This document shows, one piece after another, positions 35,691-44,396 of a DNA stretch of 64,000 nucleotides. The notes beneath the pieces are model-generated. The model was not told the origin of the DNA. It ran no database searches and saw only the letters and a program-made list of their open reading frames with translations. The first letter of the stretch is position 1, and each line of letters starts with the position of its first letter. A program made the position numbers and the translations under genes. Location of the stretch: positions 1-64,000 of the forward strand of contig CAVXIQ010000003.1 of assembly GCA_963761905.1 (NCBI GenBank), given 5' to 3'. Source of the stretch: Gaiellasilicea sp963761905. Its GTDB lineage: Bacteria > Actinomycetota > Thermoleophilia > Gaiellales > Gaiellaceae.

Positions 35691-36689
35691 CTGAGCCGCG
35701 TCGTCAAGGTCGGCCTCGTCCTGCTCGTGGCAGCGGTCGCTGCCGCGTGGTTTCTCCCCTCGAGCAGCTACCTGATCCTGCCGGACGGCGCCAAGCCGCT
35801 GGCGGACAAGGTGAAGGTGGAGGGGGCGAAGCCGGCGATGGAAGGAGGCGGGATCTATTTCGTGGACGTGATCATCCGCAAGTCCTCGCTCCTCGAGGAG
35901 CTCCTGTCGCCGCTGCGACCCGACGGGGCCGAGCTCGTCCCGGCCGAGGCCATCGTGCCGCCGGGAACGGACTTCGAGGAGCGTCGCCGCCAGAACCTGC
36001 GCCAGATGGATCGCTCGCAGGAGATCGCAGCGGCGGTGGCTCTGAAGGAGCTCGGCCGCGATGTCGGCTCGGATCCGGCGGGTGCGCTCGTCGTCGCGGT
36101 CGCTCCGGACGCTCCAGCCGACGGGAAGCTCGAGGCAACCGACGTGATCGTCTCAGTCGACGGGAAGCCGGTGAAGACGCCCGACGACCTGAGGCGGCTC
36201 GTCGGCGACCGCGAGCCCGGCGACCAGGTCCGGATCGGCGTCCGGTCCGGCGGAGCCGTGCGAACCGAGGTGCTCTCGACGATCGAGTCGCCCGAGGAGA
36301 ACGGACGGGCGATCATCGGAATCCAGGTCGAGCAGTCCGCCGAGATCGACCTTCCGGTCGACGTGGACATCGACCTCGGGGGCGTCGGCGGACCGTCGGC
36401 GGGCCTCGCCTTCTCGCTCGAGGTGCTCGAGCAGTTGGGGCGAGACGTCGATCGCGGCTATCGCGTGGCGGCGACCGGCGAGATCGAGCTCGACGGCGGC
36501 GTCGCCCCGATCGGAGGGATCAAGCAGAAGACTCTCGGCGCGAAGGAAGCCGGGATCGAGGTCTTCCTCGTCCCTGCTGGGGAAAACGCGGAGGAGGCAC
36601 GCCGCAACGCCAATGGCCTTCGCATCATCGCGGTGGACAGTTTTCAACAGGCGTTGCGACGGTTGGCAACGCTGCCCAAAAAAGGGTAG
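35691..36689 (+). CDS. Membrane-anchored PDZ-Lon serine protease (YlbL-like)
   Basis: About 330 aa. An N-terminal hydrophobic helix (VVKVGLVLLVAAVAAAW) anchors it. A PDZ domain (about residues 120-200, DGKLEATDVIVSVDGKPV) precedes a Lon-type catalytic domain with Ser in GGPSAGLAFSLE and Lys in GGIKQKTLGAKEAG, the Ser-Lys dyad. Homologues cleave membrane or secreted proteins. No ATG/GTG/TTG precedes the anchor; CTG 35691 is the only start that keeps it, and GTG 35727 would cut it in half. Confidence 0.83.
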   Translation: MSRVVKVGLVLLVAAVAAAWFLPSSSYLILPDGAKPLADKVKVEGAKPAMEGGGIYFVDVIIRKSSLLEELLSPLRPDGAELVPAEAIVPPGTDFEERRRQNLRQMDRSQEIAAAVALKELGRDVGSDPAGALVVAVAPDAPADGKLEATDVIVSVDGKPVKTPDDLRRLVGDREPGDQVRIGVRSGGAVRTEVLSTIESPEENGRAIIGIQVEQSAEIDLPVDVDIDLGGVGGPSAGLAFSLEVLEQLGRDVDRGYRVAATGEIELDGGVAPIGGIKQKTLGAKEAGIEVFLVPAGENAEEARRNANGLRIIAVDSFQQALRRLATLPKKG

Positions 36690-36724
36690 TTAGCAGCAGT
36701 TTTCGAGAAGTTTGAAACGCGCGG

Positions 36725-36783
36725 AAATTGCGCCCTTTTCGTGAACGCGGGGGTTGTCGCGCGTGAAGGGTCCTGGCAAGAAT
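36725..36783 (+). promoter_or_regulatory. Second copy of the AAATTGCG/CCTTTT/GTGAA promoter motif
   Basis: AAATTGCG-n-CCTTTT-n-GTGAA at 36725-36745 repeats the motif seen at 1885-1905. A -35-like TTGTCG (36754-36759) lies 29 bases from its start, and AAGAAT (36778-36783) is 18 bases further on. It would drive the small Cys-rich gene at 36824. The shared motif and spacing suggest a common activator or alternative promoter type. Confidence 0.5.
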
Positions 36784-36823
36784 GGCCACTGTCCGGCGGC
36801 GAAACATCCGAGCAAAAGGAAGA

Positions 36824-37006
36824 ATGAGCAAAAGATCAGAAGCATCGTGTAGCGACTGCTACTTCCGCCGCGCGGGCCTTTGCGCCCTTCCAGGCGACAA
36901 TCCGTGCCCCACCTTTCGGTACGCAACAGCCGGCGTGCTGACGCCGCCGCCCCAGCCGCGACTCGTCGCGCGGGCCGCGCCGGCTCTGGCGGTCGCGACG
37001 GCCTAG
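36824..37006 (+). CDS. Small Cys-rich protein, putative zinc binder
   Basis: 60 aa. Four cysteines (CSDCYFRRAGLCALPGDNPC) fit a compact zinc or iron-sulfur site. The C-terminal half is Ala/Pro-rich. AAGGAAGA precedes ATG 36824; an ATG at 36782 is open but lacks such a site. It lies under a promoter that carries the motif also found beside recR. Function unknown. The LapA-like gene begins 11 bases after it but has its own leaderless -10. Confidence 0.65.
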   Translation: MSKRSEASCSDCYFRRAGLCALPGDNPCPTFRYATAGVLTPPPQPRLVARAAPALAVATA

Positions 37007-37016
37007 ACTCTCGAGC

Positions 37017-37346
37017 ATGGACAGTCCCCAGCGGCGCTTCGACCGCACGTGGCAGCCGCGCCTCTGGCTCAGGCTCGCCGGCCTGATCCTGATCGTCGCC
37101 TTCTTCATCGCCTTCGTGATCGGCAACAAGGACGAGACGAGCGTCAACTTCGTCGTCGGCAAAGCGACGACCTCGCTGATCTGGGTGATCCTGCTCTCGC
37201 TCCTCGCGGGCCTGCTCGCCGGTGTCCTCATCTCGCAGCTCCATGCCCGGCGACGGGAGCTCGCGGACGTGCCCGAGTCCGGAAGCGCTCAGACGAGCGA
37301 GGCGAGCACGGCGACGCCCTCGTCGATCTCCGACGGCGACGCGTAG
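37017..37346 (+). CDS. LapA-domain membrane protein
   Basis: 109 aa. Two transmembrane helices (residues about 20-38 and 52-75) flank a short loop, NKDETSVNFVVGK, typical of the LapA/DUF1049 family. The hydrophilic Ser/Thr-rich tail would be cytoplasmic. The family is tied to envelope assembly in Gram-negatives, but the role in actinobacteria is unknown. ATG 37017 follows TAGACT (37004-37009) by seven bases. The last 58 bases overlap the converging aminotransferase. Confidence 0.75.
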   Translation: MDSPQRRFDRTWQPRLWLRLAGLILIVAFFIAFVIGNKDETSVNFVVGKATTSLIWVILLSLLAGLLAGVLISQLHARRRELADVPESGSAQTSEASTATPSSISDGDA

Positions 37347-38351
37347 CTGAACGCGAGTCGCGCCGACTGCTCCCCGCCGGGCCCCGGGAAGAAATCCGAG
37401 CCTTTGACGAAGCTGACGCCGCGCGATTCGGCGCGAGTAAGTAGCTCCGCTGCCTCGACCGGAAGGTCGATCCAGAGGAAGTAGCCGCCGGCGGGGGTCG
37501 TCCACGTGACGCGGCCGCCGAGCTCCCGCGCCGAGCGCTTCCACGAGAGCGTCGCGACGGGCGCGCAGGAGACCGCGAATCCGTTCCAGGTTCGGCTCGA
37601 ACGCGCCGCGCCGGTGAAGCTCGAGCACGGTCGCCTGGGTGAGGAAGGGCGGCGAGATGTAGGTCGAGACCGCACGCTCCTCGATCCGCGCGGCGAGCGG
37701 TGCGGGCAGCACGAACCAGCCCACGCGAATGCCCGGAGCGATCGTCTTCGAGAACGACGATGCGTACGTGACGAGCTCACCGCCCTCGAGCTCGTGCAGC
37801 GACGGCGGCGGCTCGCCCTCGTAGCGGACGAGCCCGTAGGGGTCGTCCTCGAGCACCGGCAATCCATGCGCGGCGGCGAGCTCGACCAACGCGCGGCGCC
37901 GCTCGATCGAGAGTGTGCGCCCGCTCGGGTTCTGGAAGGTGGGGATGGTGTAGAGGAAGCTCGCGCCGCCACCGGAGAGCTCGCGGTCGAGGGCATCCAG
38001 ATCGAGGCCTTCCTCGTCCATCTGAACCGGCACGACCTCCGCGCCGAGGCGCGCGAGCTGCTTGAGCGGCCGGTCGTAGGTGGGCGCCTCGACGAGCACC
38101 CTCCCCGGCCGCTGCGCCAGGAGCTCTTCGAACCAGAAGGCGATTCCCTGGAGGCCGCCGCTCGTGACGACGATTCGCGAGGGCTCGACTCCGTGGCGCT
38201 CGCCGAGCCATTCGCGGAGCGGCCCGTACCCCCCGCCCGCGCCGTAGCCGAGCACCGCTCGATCGGCCTGGACGGCGGCGCGGGCGCAGTCGCCGATCAG
38301 CTCTGCGTCCAGACACTCCGGCGCCGGCGCGCCACGGGCAAAGGAGATCAC
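37289..38351 (-). CDS. PLP-dependent aminotransferase, class I/II (frameshifted)
   Basis: Resembles the MocR-free aminotransferases of the 2-aminoadipate/LysN type. The fold-type I features are YGAGGGYGPLRE, LVEAPTYDRP, DDPYG and the PLP lysine in SSFSKTIAPGIRVGW. The C-terminal TPAGGYFLWIDLP and LAFSY follow in another frame. Removing one extra base near 37521 gives 353 aa. GTG 38351 follows a minus-strand TAGGCT by six bases (leaderless). The amino-group donor and acceptor are not predictable. Confidence 0.85.
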
Positions 38352-38377
38352 GGAATGAGCCTAACCGGGGCGTCTGC

Positions 38378-38501
38378 TACCTTGATCCGCATGGACGGGG
38401 GTTCCGTCCTGTGAGGTTTGACTTCTTCGGTTTGTTCCGCTGCTGACAGCGGAGTTCGTCGAGGCAGGCAAGTCTCGACAGACAACGAAGGAGAAAACCG
38501 A
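38378..38501 (+). promoter_or_regulatory. Promoter and structured leader of the DEAD-box helicase
   Basis: TACCTT (38378-38383) gives a start about 38390 and a leader of about 110 bases, exceptional in a region of leaderless genes. The leader opens with a seven-codon frame (38391-38414, MDGGSVL). Two perfect six-pair hairpins follow (CCGCTG/CAGCGG and GTCGAG/CTCGAC). GGAG precedes the helicase ATG. Structured leaders of RNA-helicase and cold-shock genes often regulate their own translation; that role here is inferred. Confidence 0.5.
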
Positions 38502-39692
38502 ATGCAGTCTTTCCACGAGCTGGGCGTGTCGTCCAGCGTCGCGCAGGCTCTCGCCGAGCGTGACATCCATGCGCCGTTCAGGATCCAGGCGCTCGTCCTC
38601 CCCGACCTGCTCGACGGCCGCGACGTGCTCGCGAAGTCGCCGACGGGCTCGGGGAAGACACTCGCTTTCGCGATTCCGATCGTCGAGCACCTCGACGCGT
38701 CGGACGCGCGTCCCTCAGCGCTCATTCTCGTCCCGACCCGCGAGCTCGCAGCGCAGGTCGCCGCCGAGCTCGAGACCATCGCGCCGGCACGCAACCTCAA
38801 GGTGGCAGCGGTCTACGGCGGGATCTCGATCCCTGCCCAGGCGAAGAAGGCTCGCGAGGCGCATGTCCTCGTCGCCACCCCCGGCCGGCTCCAGGATCTG
38901 ATGGAGCGCCGGATGGTCAAGCTCGACGCCGTCCGGATCCTCGTCCTCGACGAGGCCGACCGGATGCTCGACATGGGCTTTCAGCCGCAGGTCGACCGGA
39001 TCGTCGCCCGCCTGCCGCGCGAGCGCCAGACGATGTTCTTCTCGGCGACGCTCGACGGCGCGGTCGGCGCGCTCGCCCACGCCTATACGACGAACGCAGC
39101 GCGCCACGAGGGCACGCTGCCGCCGGAGCACGAGCAGGGCGAGGTCGAGCACCGGTTCATCTCGGTCACGATGGACAACAAAGTCGAGAAGCTCGCCGAG
39201 CTGCTCGGCGAGGATCGCGGGCTTGCGCTCGTCTTCGTGCGGACGAAGCGCGGCGCGGAGCGGCTCGTCCAGAAGCTCGCCCGTCAGAACGTCAAGGCGG
39301 TCGCGATGCACGGCGACATGAGCCAGAACGCCCGGGAGCGGGCGCTCTCCCAGTTCGAGAAGGGCGCGGTCTCGACGCTGATCGCCACTGACGTCGCGGC
39401 CCGCGGCCTCGACCTCGACGACATTACGCACGTGATCAACTTCGATCCGCCGGAGGACAACAAGGGGTACGTCCACCGCGTCGGCCGCACGGGCCGCGCC
39501 GGGCGCGACGGGATCGGGGTGACGTTCGTGCTCCCCGATCAGCAGGCCGACGTGAGCCACGTCGCCCGGATGCTCGGCCAGAGCGAGGAGTACGCGAGCG
39601 AGGGGATGAAGGTCGCCCCGCCGCGGCTCGTCTACGCCTCGAAGCGCCGCAACTCCAAGTGGGGGCCGAGCCGCCCTCGCCGCAAGATCTAG
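38502..39692 (+). CDS. DEAD-box ATP-dependent RNA helicase
   Basis: Unwinds RNA duplexes in ribosome assembly or mRNA turnover. 396 aa. The full motif set is present: Q-motif region FRIQALVLP, motif I SPTGSGKT, Ia PTRELAAQ, II DEAD, III SAT, IV LVFVRTKR, V ATDVAARGLD and VI HRVGRTGRAGR. The basic tail is short. The ATG is preceded by GAAGGAG. A strong hairpin terminator follows 22 bases after the stop. Confidence 0.95.
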   Translation: MQSFHELGVSSSVAQALAERDIHAPFRIQALVLPDLLDGRDVLAKSPTGSGKTLAFAIPIVEHLDASDARPSALILVPTRELAAQVAAELETIAPARNLKVAAVYGGISIPAQAKKAREAHVLVATPGRLQDLMERRMVKLDAVRILVLDEADRMLDMGFQPQVDRIVARLPRERQTMFFSATLDGAVGALAHAYTTNAARHEGTLPPEHEQGEVEHRFISVTMDNKVEKLAELLGEDRGLALVFVRTKRGAERLVQKLARQNVKAVAMHGDMSQNARERALSQFEKGAVSTLIATDVAARGLDLDDITHVINFDPPEDNKGYVHRVGRTGRAGRDGIGVTFVLPDQQADVSHVARMLGQSEEYASEGMKVAPPRLVYASKRRNSKWGPSRPRRKI

Positions 39693-39714
39693 CTCGGAAG
39701 ACTTCCTGAGCTTG

Positions 39715-39748
39715 GCTCCCGCGCGCAGGTTCGCCTGCGCGCGGGAGC
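39715..39748 (+). terminator. Strong hairpin with TTCG loop after the helicase
   Basis: A perfect 15-base-pair stem (39715-39729 with 39734-39748) closes on a TTCG tetraloop, among the most stable RNA hairpins. There is no T-run after it. It separates the helicase from the leaderless ahcY 20 bases on. Confidence 0.75.
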
Positions 39749-39768
39749 ATTCGCATTAGATTGCGCCG

Positions 39769-41011
39769 GTGGACGCTGCCGGCCGCTCCCGGATCGCCGA
39801 TCCGTCTCTCGCGGCGGCCGGCGAGCAGCGGATCCAGTGGGTGGCGCGCCATTCCCCCGTCCTGAACCGGCTCGCCCGAACGCAGCTCGCGGACGGGGCG
39901 TTACGCGGCCGTCGCGTCGCGGTCGTCGTCCATCTGGAGGCGAAGACCGCGTACCTCGCGTTGCTGCTCGCGGAGGCGGGCGCGAAGGTCGTCGCCGCCG
40001 GCTCGAATCCCGGGCTCGACCCAGGACGCGATCTGTGCCGCGCTCGTCGCGCGCGGGGTCGAGGTGCACGCGTCCCACAACGCCTCGCGCGAGCAGTTCG
40101 ACGCCGACCTGCTCGCCGTCGCGGACACCGAGCCCGAGCTCGTCGTCGACGACGGCGCCGAGCTGACCGCGCGGATCCTCGAGCACCGGCCCGAGCTCGC
40201 GGCGCGGCTCGCAGGCGTGACCGAGGAGACGACGACCGGTGTTGCCCGCCTCCGGGCCATGGACGCCGCCGGCCGGCTCGCGTTCCCGGCGATCGCCGCC
40301 AACGACGCCCGCTGCAAGCACCTGTTCGACAACCGCTACGGCACCGGCCAGTCGACCCTCGCCGCGATCGACAGGCTGACGAACCTCAACTTCGCCGGTC
40401 GCGAGTTCTGCATCGTCGGCTACGGCTGGGTCGGGAAGGGGCTCGCCCGCTACGCGCGCGGCCAGGGCGGACGGGTCACCGTGGTCGAGATCGAGCCGGT
40501 GGCGGCGCTCGAGGCGCACATGGACGGCCATCGCGTCGCCCGGCTCGAGGACGCGCTGCCGGACGCGGACGTCGTGATCGCCGCGACCGGCGCCACCGAC
40601 GCCGTACCCGCGGAGGCGATCCCGCTGCTCAAGGACGGCGTCCTGCTCGCGAACGGCGGCCATCACGAGCGGGAGCTCGCGATCGACGCGCTCGGCCCGG
40701 GAGAGGAGGTGCGGCCCGGCGTCTTCGCGCATCCGATCCCGGGCGGCGGCCACGCCTACGTGCTCGTCGACGGCCGTCAGACGAACGTCGCCGGCGGCGA
40801 CGGCCATCCGGTCGAGATCATGGATCTCTCCTTCTCGGTGCAGGCGCTCGCCGTCCACCTGCTCGCGGGCGGCGGGCTCGCGCCCGGGCTCCACCGCTTC
40901 CCGCCCGAGCTCGACGCCGAGATCGCCCGGACGAAGCTCGCGACGCTCGGGATCGAGCTCGGCGAGCCGACGGCGCGGCAGCGCGAGTTCGAAGCGCGCT
41001 GGTCGGTCTAG
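39769..41011 (+). CDS. ahcY: Adenosylhomocysteinase (frameshifted)
   Basis: Hydrolyses S-adenosylhomocysteine, removing the product that inhibits methyltransferases. The N-terminal part includes HLEAKTAYLALLLAEAGA. The second part includes NRYGTGQSTLAAI, the NAD loop GYGWVGKGLARYARG, and the GGHHERELA region. One extra base near 40016 separates them; repair gives NPGSTQD, close to the family's NPLSTQD, and 413 aa. GTG 39769 follows TAGATT by six bases (leaderless). It converges with sucD seven bases away. Confidence 0.9.
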
Positions 41012-41018
41012 CCGACTG

Positions 41019-41888
41019 TTACTTGGCGATCTCGGCGGCGAACTGCGCCGCCTCGGTCGGGGAGGTGCCGACGCGGATTCCCTTGGCCTCCAGCGCCTCT
41101 TTCTTCCCCTGCGCGGTTCCCGACGAGCCGGAGATGATCGCGCCCGCGTGACCCATCGTCTTCCCGGGCGGCGCCTCGAACCCGGCGATGTAGGCGACGA
41201 CCGGCTTCGTCATCTTCTCCTCGATGAACGCGGCCGCCTTCTCCTCCTCGTCGCCGCCGATCTCGCCGACCATGACCACGTACTCGGTCTGCGGGTCGGC
41301 CTCGAAGAGCTCGAGGATGTCGATGAAGGAGGAGCCGACGACGGGGTCGCCGCCGATCCCCACGATCGTCGAGTTGCCAAGGCCCATCTGGGTCAGCTCG
41401 TGCCCGATCTGATACGTGAGGGTGCCCGAGCGCGAGACGAGCCCGATCGACCCTTCCCTGAAGATCTCGGCGGGAATGATCCCCACGTTCGCCTTGCCCG
41501 GGGAGAGCGCGCCTGGGCAGTTCGGGCCGAGCATGGTCACGCCCTTCGGCCTGATGTAGGTGTAGATGCGGAGCATCTCGTGCGCCGGCAGGCCCTCCGC
41601 GATGCAGATCACCGTGCCGATTCCAGCATCGACGGCCTCGTAGATCGCATCGGCGGCGAAGCGCGCCGGCACGAAGACCATCGTCGTGTTCGCTCCGGTC
41701 GCCTCGACGGCGTCGACCACGGTGTCGAAGACGGGGATGCCTTCGACGTCCTGGCCGCCCTTCCCGGGGGTGACGCCAGCGACGACCTGGGTGCCGTAGC
41801 GCTTGTTCCGGAGGCCATGGAATGAGCCCTCGGAGCCGGTCAGGCCCTGTACGAGGAGCTTCGTGTCCTGGTCGACGATGATCGCCAT
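41019..41888 (-). CDS. sucD: Succinyl-CoA synthetase alpha subunit
   Basis: Substrate-level phosphorylation step of the TCA cycle, with SucC. 289 aa. The CoA-binding GLTGSEGSFH, the covalently phosphorylated His in GHAGAIISGSSGTA, and GPNCPGALSPG are present. ATG 41888 directly follows the TAG of the methyltransferase gene (TAGATG). In most genomes it follows sucC immediately; here a methyltransferase gene lies between them. Confidence 0.96.
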   Translation of the reverse strand: MAIIVDQDTKLLVQGLTGSEGSFHGLRNKRYGTQVVAGVTPGKGGQDVEGIPVFDTVVDAVEATGANTTMVFVPARFAADAIYEAVDAGIGTVICIAEGLPAHEMLRIYTYIRPKGVTMLGPNCPGALSPGKANVGIIPAEIFREGSIGLVSRSGTLTYQIGHELTQMGLGNSTIVGIGGDPVVGSSFIDILELFEADPQTEYVVMVGEIGGDEEEKAAAFIEEKMTKPVVAYIAGFEAPPGKTMGHAGAIISGSSGTAQGKKEALEAKGIRVGTSPTEAAQFAAEIAK

Positions 41889-42527
41889 CTAGCCCTTCCT
41901 CGCCCGGAGCAACAGCTTGTGGTCGACGTACTCGTCGCCCTCGATCTGATTCGCGAGCAGCTCGCGGACACGCGCCGCGTCGTCTTCAGACGTGTCAGTT
42001 CTCGCCAGCCACTGTTCGAGCGGATGGCGCTTCTCATACGTCTCGACGGCTTCGATCGTGAGGTCGGCCGCCTCGAGGAACGAGCGCCACTCGTGCTCGG
42101 AGTACGAGCTGACGTGAGTCGGATCCCGGAGCCGCTCGGCCTCCTCGACGGCCTCGCTCACGTAGAGCGTGTCCTCGACGATCAGCTGCTCGCGGGTGAC
42201 GCGCGCCATCTCCGCGACCGCGAGCGCGATGTCCTCGAAGTGGTGCGGCGCGATCCGCGTGACGACGAGGTCGAAGGAGGAGTCGGCGAACGGGAGGTGC
42301 TCGGCGGGGCAGATCACGTCCGGCCTCATTCCCGGAGCCGGGTCGGCGCTCACGACCTCGAGCCCCGCCTCGCGCAGCCGCCGGGCGACATGGCCGCCAC
42401 CGGTGGCGACGTCGAGCGCGGTTTTCGCGCCGGCGGCCCACTCGACGATCCGGTCGAGATCCTCGCCCTCGCGCTGCTCGGGAGCCTGGCGATAGCGCTC
42501 CGCACGCTCGGACCAGAGATCCGTCAT
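41889..42527 (-). CDS. SAM-dependent methyltransferase between sucC and sucD
   Basis: 212 aa, class I Rossmann methyltransferase (Methyltransf_11 type). Motif I is ALDVATGGGHVARRL, the acidic strand end is VVSADP, and DLVVTRIAPHHF is motif IV with the usual HH-F. ATG 42527 overlaps the sucC stop as ATGA, and its stop touches the sucD ATG, so all three are one message. The acceptor is unknown; a small molecule or quinone-like substrate fits the family. Confidence 0.88.
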   Translation of the reverse strand: MTDLWSERAERYRQAPEQREGEDLDRIVEWAAGAKTALDVATGGGHVARRLREAGLEVVSADPAPGMRPDVICPAEHLPFADSSFDLVVTRIAPHHFEDIALAVAEMARVTREQLIVEDTLYVSEAVEEAERLRDPTHVSSYSEHEWRSFLEAADLTIEAVETYEKRHPLEQWLARTDTSEDDAARVRELLANQIEGDEYVDHKLLLRARKG

Positions 42528-43666
42528 GCGGCCAACTCGACGGCCCGCCGTGCCCCGTCCAGCATCGTCGCCTCGGGATGGACGTTCGCGATCGCCGCGT
42601 CGGCCAGGATCTTCCGGCCTTCCTCGGCGTTCGTGCCGTCGAGGCGGACGACGATCGGAAGCTCGATGGTCATGCGTTCGAGCGCGGCGAGGATCCCCTT
42701 CGCGACCTCGTCGCAGCGCGTGATCCCGCCGAAGATGTTGAAGAAGATCGACTTGACCTGCGGGTCGCGTGTGATCACCTCGAGCGCGTCGACGACGCCC
42801 TCGGCGTCGCCGCCGCCACCGAGATCGCAGAAGTTCGCGGCCTTGCCGCCGGCGAGCGCGATCACGTCGAGCGTCGACATCACGAGTCCGGCGCCGTTGC
42901 CGAGGATCCCGACGTCGCCGTCGAGCTTGACGTAGGTCACGTCCTTCTCGCGCGCGAGCGCCTCGAGCGGGTCGGCCGCCTCGACATCGCGCAGCTCTGC
43001 GATCTCGGGGTGCTTGTAGAGCGCGTTGTCGTCGACCGTGAACTTCGAGTCGAGCGCCTTCACCTCGCCGTCCGGGGTCACGATCAGCGGGTTGATCTCG
43101 CAGAGCATGGCGTCGGTGCCGACGAACGCGTCGTACAGCTTCGCCAGGATCGAGGCGATCTGCTTCTGCTCGGACGGATCCTCGACCCCCGCGCCGTAGA
43201 TCAGGCGGCGGGCGTGGTAGGGCTGGAAGCCTTCGAGCGGATCGACGTGCAGCCGGACGAGCGCGTCGGGGTTCGTCTCCGCCACCTCCTCGATGTCCAC
43301 CCCGCCCTGCGTCGTGAACATCAGCAGCGGCTGCTTCGTGCCTCGGTCGAAGGTGATCGAGAGGTAGTACTCCTTCGCGATGTCCGAGGCGCTCTCGAGC
43401 CAGAGCTTCCGGACGACGTGCCCGCGGATGTCGAGCCCGAGGATCGCGCCGGCCTTCTCCTCGGCGTCGGCCGGGTCGTCGGCGAGCTTGATCCCGCCTG
43501 CTTTCCCTCGTCCGCCGGTCAGCACCTGGGCCTTGACGACCACAGGCCCGCCGATCTCCTCGGCTGCCGTCCGCGCCTCCTCCGGCGTCGTCACGTAGCG
43601 CCCGTCCGAGACCGGGATCCCGAAGCGGGCGAAGAGCTGCTTGCCCTGATACTCGTAGAGGTCCAT
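42524..43666 (-). CDS. sucC: Succinyl-CoA synthetase beta subunit
   Basis: ADP/GDP-binding subunit of succinyl-CoA synthetase. 380 aa. The N-terminal MDLYEYQGKQLFARFGIPV and the ATP-grasp domain are typical, with VVKAQVLTGGRGKAGG. The C-terminal LNIFGGITRCDEVA-like segment (FFNIFGGITRCD) is the CoA-ligase signature. ATG 43666 is 11 bases after a minus-strand TAGACT. It heads the sucC-methyltransferase-sucD operon and diverges from a lipoprotein gene. Confidence 0.96.
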   Translation of the reverse strand: MDLYEYQGKQLFARFGIPVSDGRYVTTPEEARTAAEEIGGPVVVKAQVLTGGRGKAGGIKLADDPADAEEKAGAILGLDIRGHVVRKLWLESASDIAKEYYLSITFDRGTKQPLLMFTTQGGVDIEEVAETNPDALVRLHVDPLEGFQPYHARRLIYGAGVEDPSEQKQIASILAKLYDAFVGTDAMLCEINPLIVTPDGEVKALDSKFTVDDNALYKHPEIAELRDVEAADPLEALAREKDVTYVKLDGDVGILGNGAGLVMSTLDVIALAGGKAANFCDLGGGGDAEGVVDALEVITRDPQVKSIFFNIFGGITRCDEVAKGILAALERMTIELPIVVRLDGTNAEEGRKILADAAIANVHPEATMLDGARRAVELAA

Positions 43667-43701
43667 CAGCGGCGGCGAGTCTATCTGCGAGGCTTGAACG
43701 A

Positions 43702-44238
43702 ATGCGCCGCGTGCTTCTCCTCCTCGTGCTGCTCGTCTCCGGCTGCGGTTCCCAGGCCGCCGAGCCGCTTCCGGACGCACGTTCGGCGGAGCCACAGGCC
43801 GCGGTCCTCAACTGGAGAGAGAGCTATCCCGCAACTGGCGAGCGCCTCGTCTTCGGCGTCCGCTCGTTCGAGCTGACCGAGGAGGGCTGGTCGTCGGAGA
43901 TCTCGATCGAGAACCGCACGAAGATCCCGTTCGACCTCGGCGAGAGCCCCCCGCTCGCGTTCGGACTCATGCTGCTCCCGGACGACGACCTGAAGACGCT
44001 CGACAAGATGACGTCGCGTAGCGGACTGCTGCTCCGCGAGCCGACCACGATCGAGCCTGGCCCGCCCACCATGCTGGCACCCGGCGAGACGTGGCGGGCA
44101 AAGATCTCGGCTCCCGGCTCGCTCGCCGATTCGGCGTATCTCCGGGTCTCGTTCGGGCCTCTCGTCGCAGTCGGCAAGCCGCCGAAGGGCATGCAGCCGA
44201 ACGTGGTCTGGATCACCGACCGGTCGTACCGGCTCTAG
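43702..44238 (+). CDS. Putative lipoprotein
   Basis: 178 aa. The N terminus MRRVLLLLVLLVSGCG has a lipobox (LVSGC), so it should be lipid-anchored on the outer face of the membrane. The rest is beta-rich (WSSEISIENRTKIPFDLG) and resembles an immunoglobulin-like or DUF4352-type domain; no catalytic motif is visible. Its TAG shares CTAG with the stop of a 32-residue reading frame on the other strand. Confidence 0.75.
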   Translation: MRRVLLLLVLLVSGCGSQAAEPLPDARSAEPQAAVLNWRESYPATGERLVFGVRSFELTEEGWSSEISIENRTKIPFDLGESPPLAFGLMLLPDDDLKTLDKMTSRSGLLLREPTTIEPGPPTMLAPGETWRAKISAPGSLADSAYLRVSFGPLVAVGKPPKGMQPNVVWITDRSYRL

Positions 44239-44333
44239 AACGTGTCGCCGCGCTCGCGGAGCGGGTCGAGATCCGAGTCCGCGGCGGCGAGCGGCGCAAC
44301 GATCGATCCAGCTAGATGCCGGCCGCGCGCCAC
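44235..44333 (-). CDS. Possible 32-residue protein
   Basis: GTG 44333 to TAG 44235, ending in ADSDLDPLRERGDTF. TACTGT stands seven bases before the GTG, the leaderless pattern of this genome, and its stop shares CTAG with the converging lipoprotein gene, as in two or three other convergent pairs of the window. Too short for a family call. Confidence 0.4.
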   Translation of the reverse strand: MARGRHLAGSIVAPLAAADSDLDPLRERGDTF

Positions 44334-44396
44334 GAGCGCGACAGTACAGAGCCTCTTGTAACCTCGCGCGCACACCTCCGGCCGAAGGGAGAGACG

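Noticed and set aside
36690..37288. Extension of the aminotransferase frame to 36690
   Set aside because: The extension arises only from the uncorrected frame; the true C-terminal domain continues in another frame and stops at 37289, and real plus-strand genes occupy the extension.
3743..40016. Programmed +1 frameshifting as explanation of the broken genes
   Set aside because: No common slippery heptamer or stop-codon context is shared by the sites, and they occur in unrelated genes; sequence error fits better.
40001..40020. tRNA-like TTCGAATC/GGTTCGA strings
   Set aside because: They lie inside coding sequence (ahcY and others) and no cloverleaf can be formed around them. No tRNA was found in the window.
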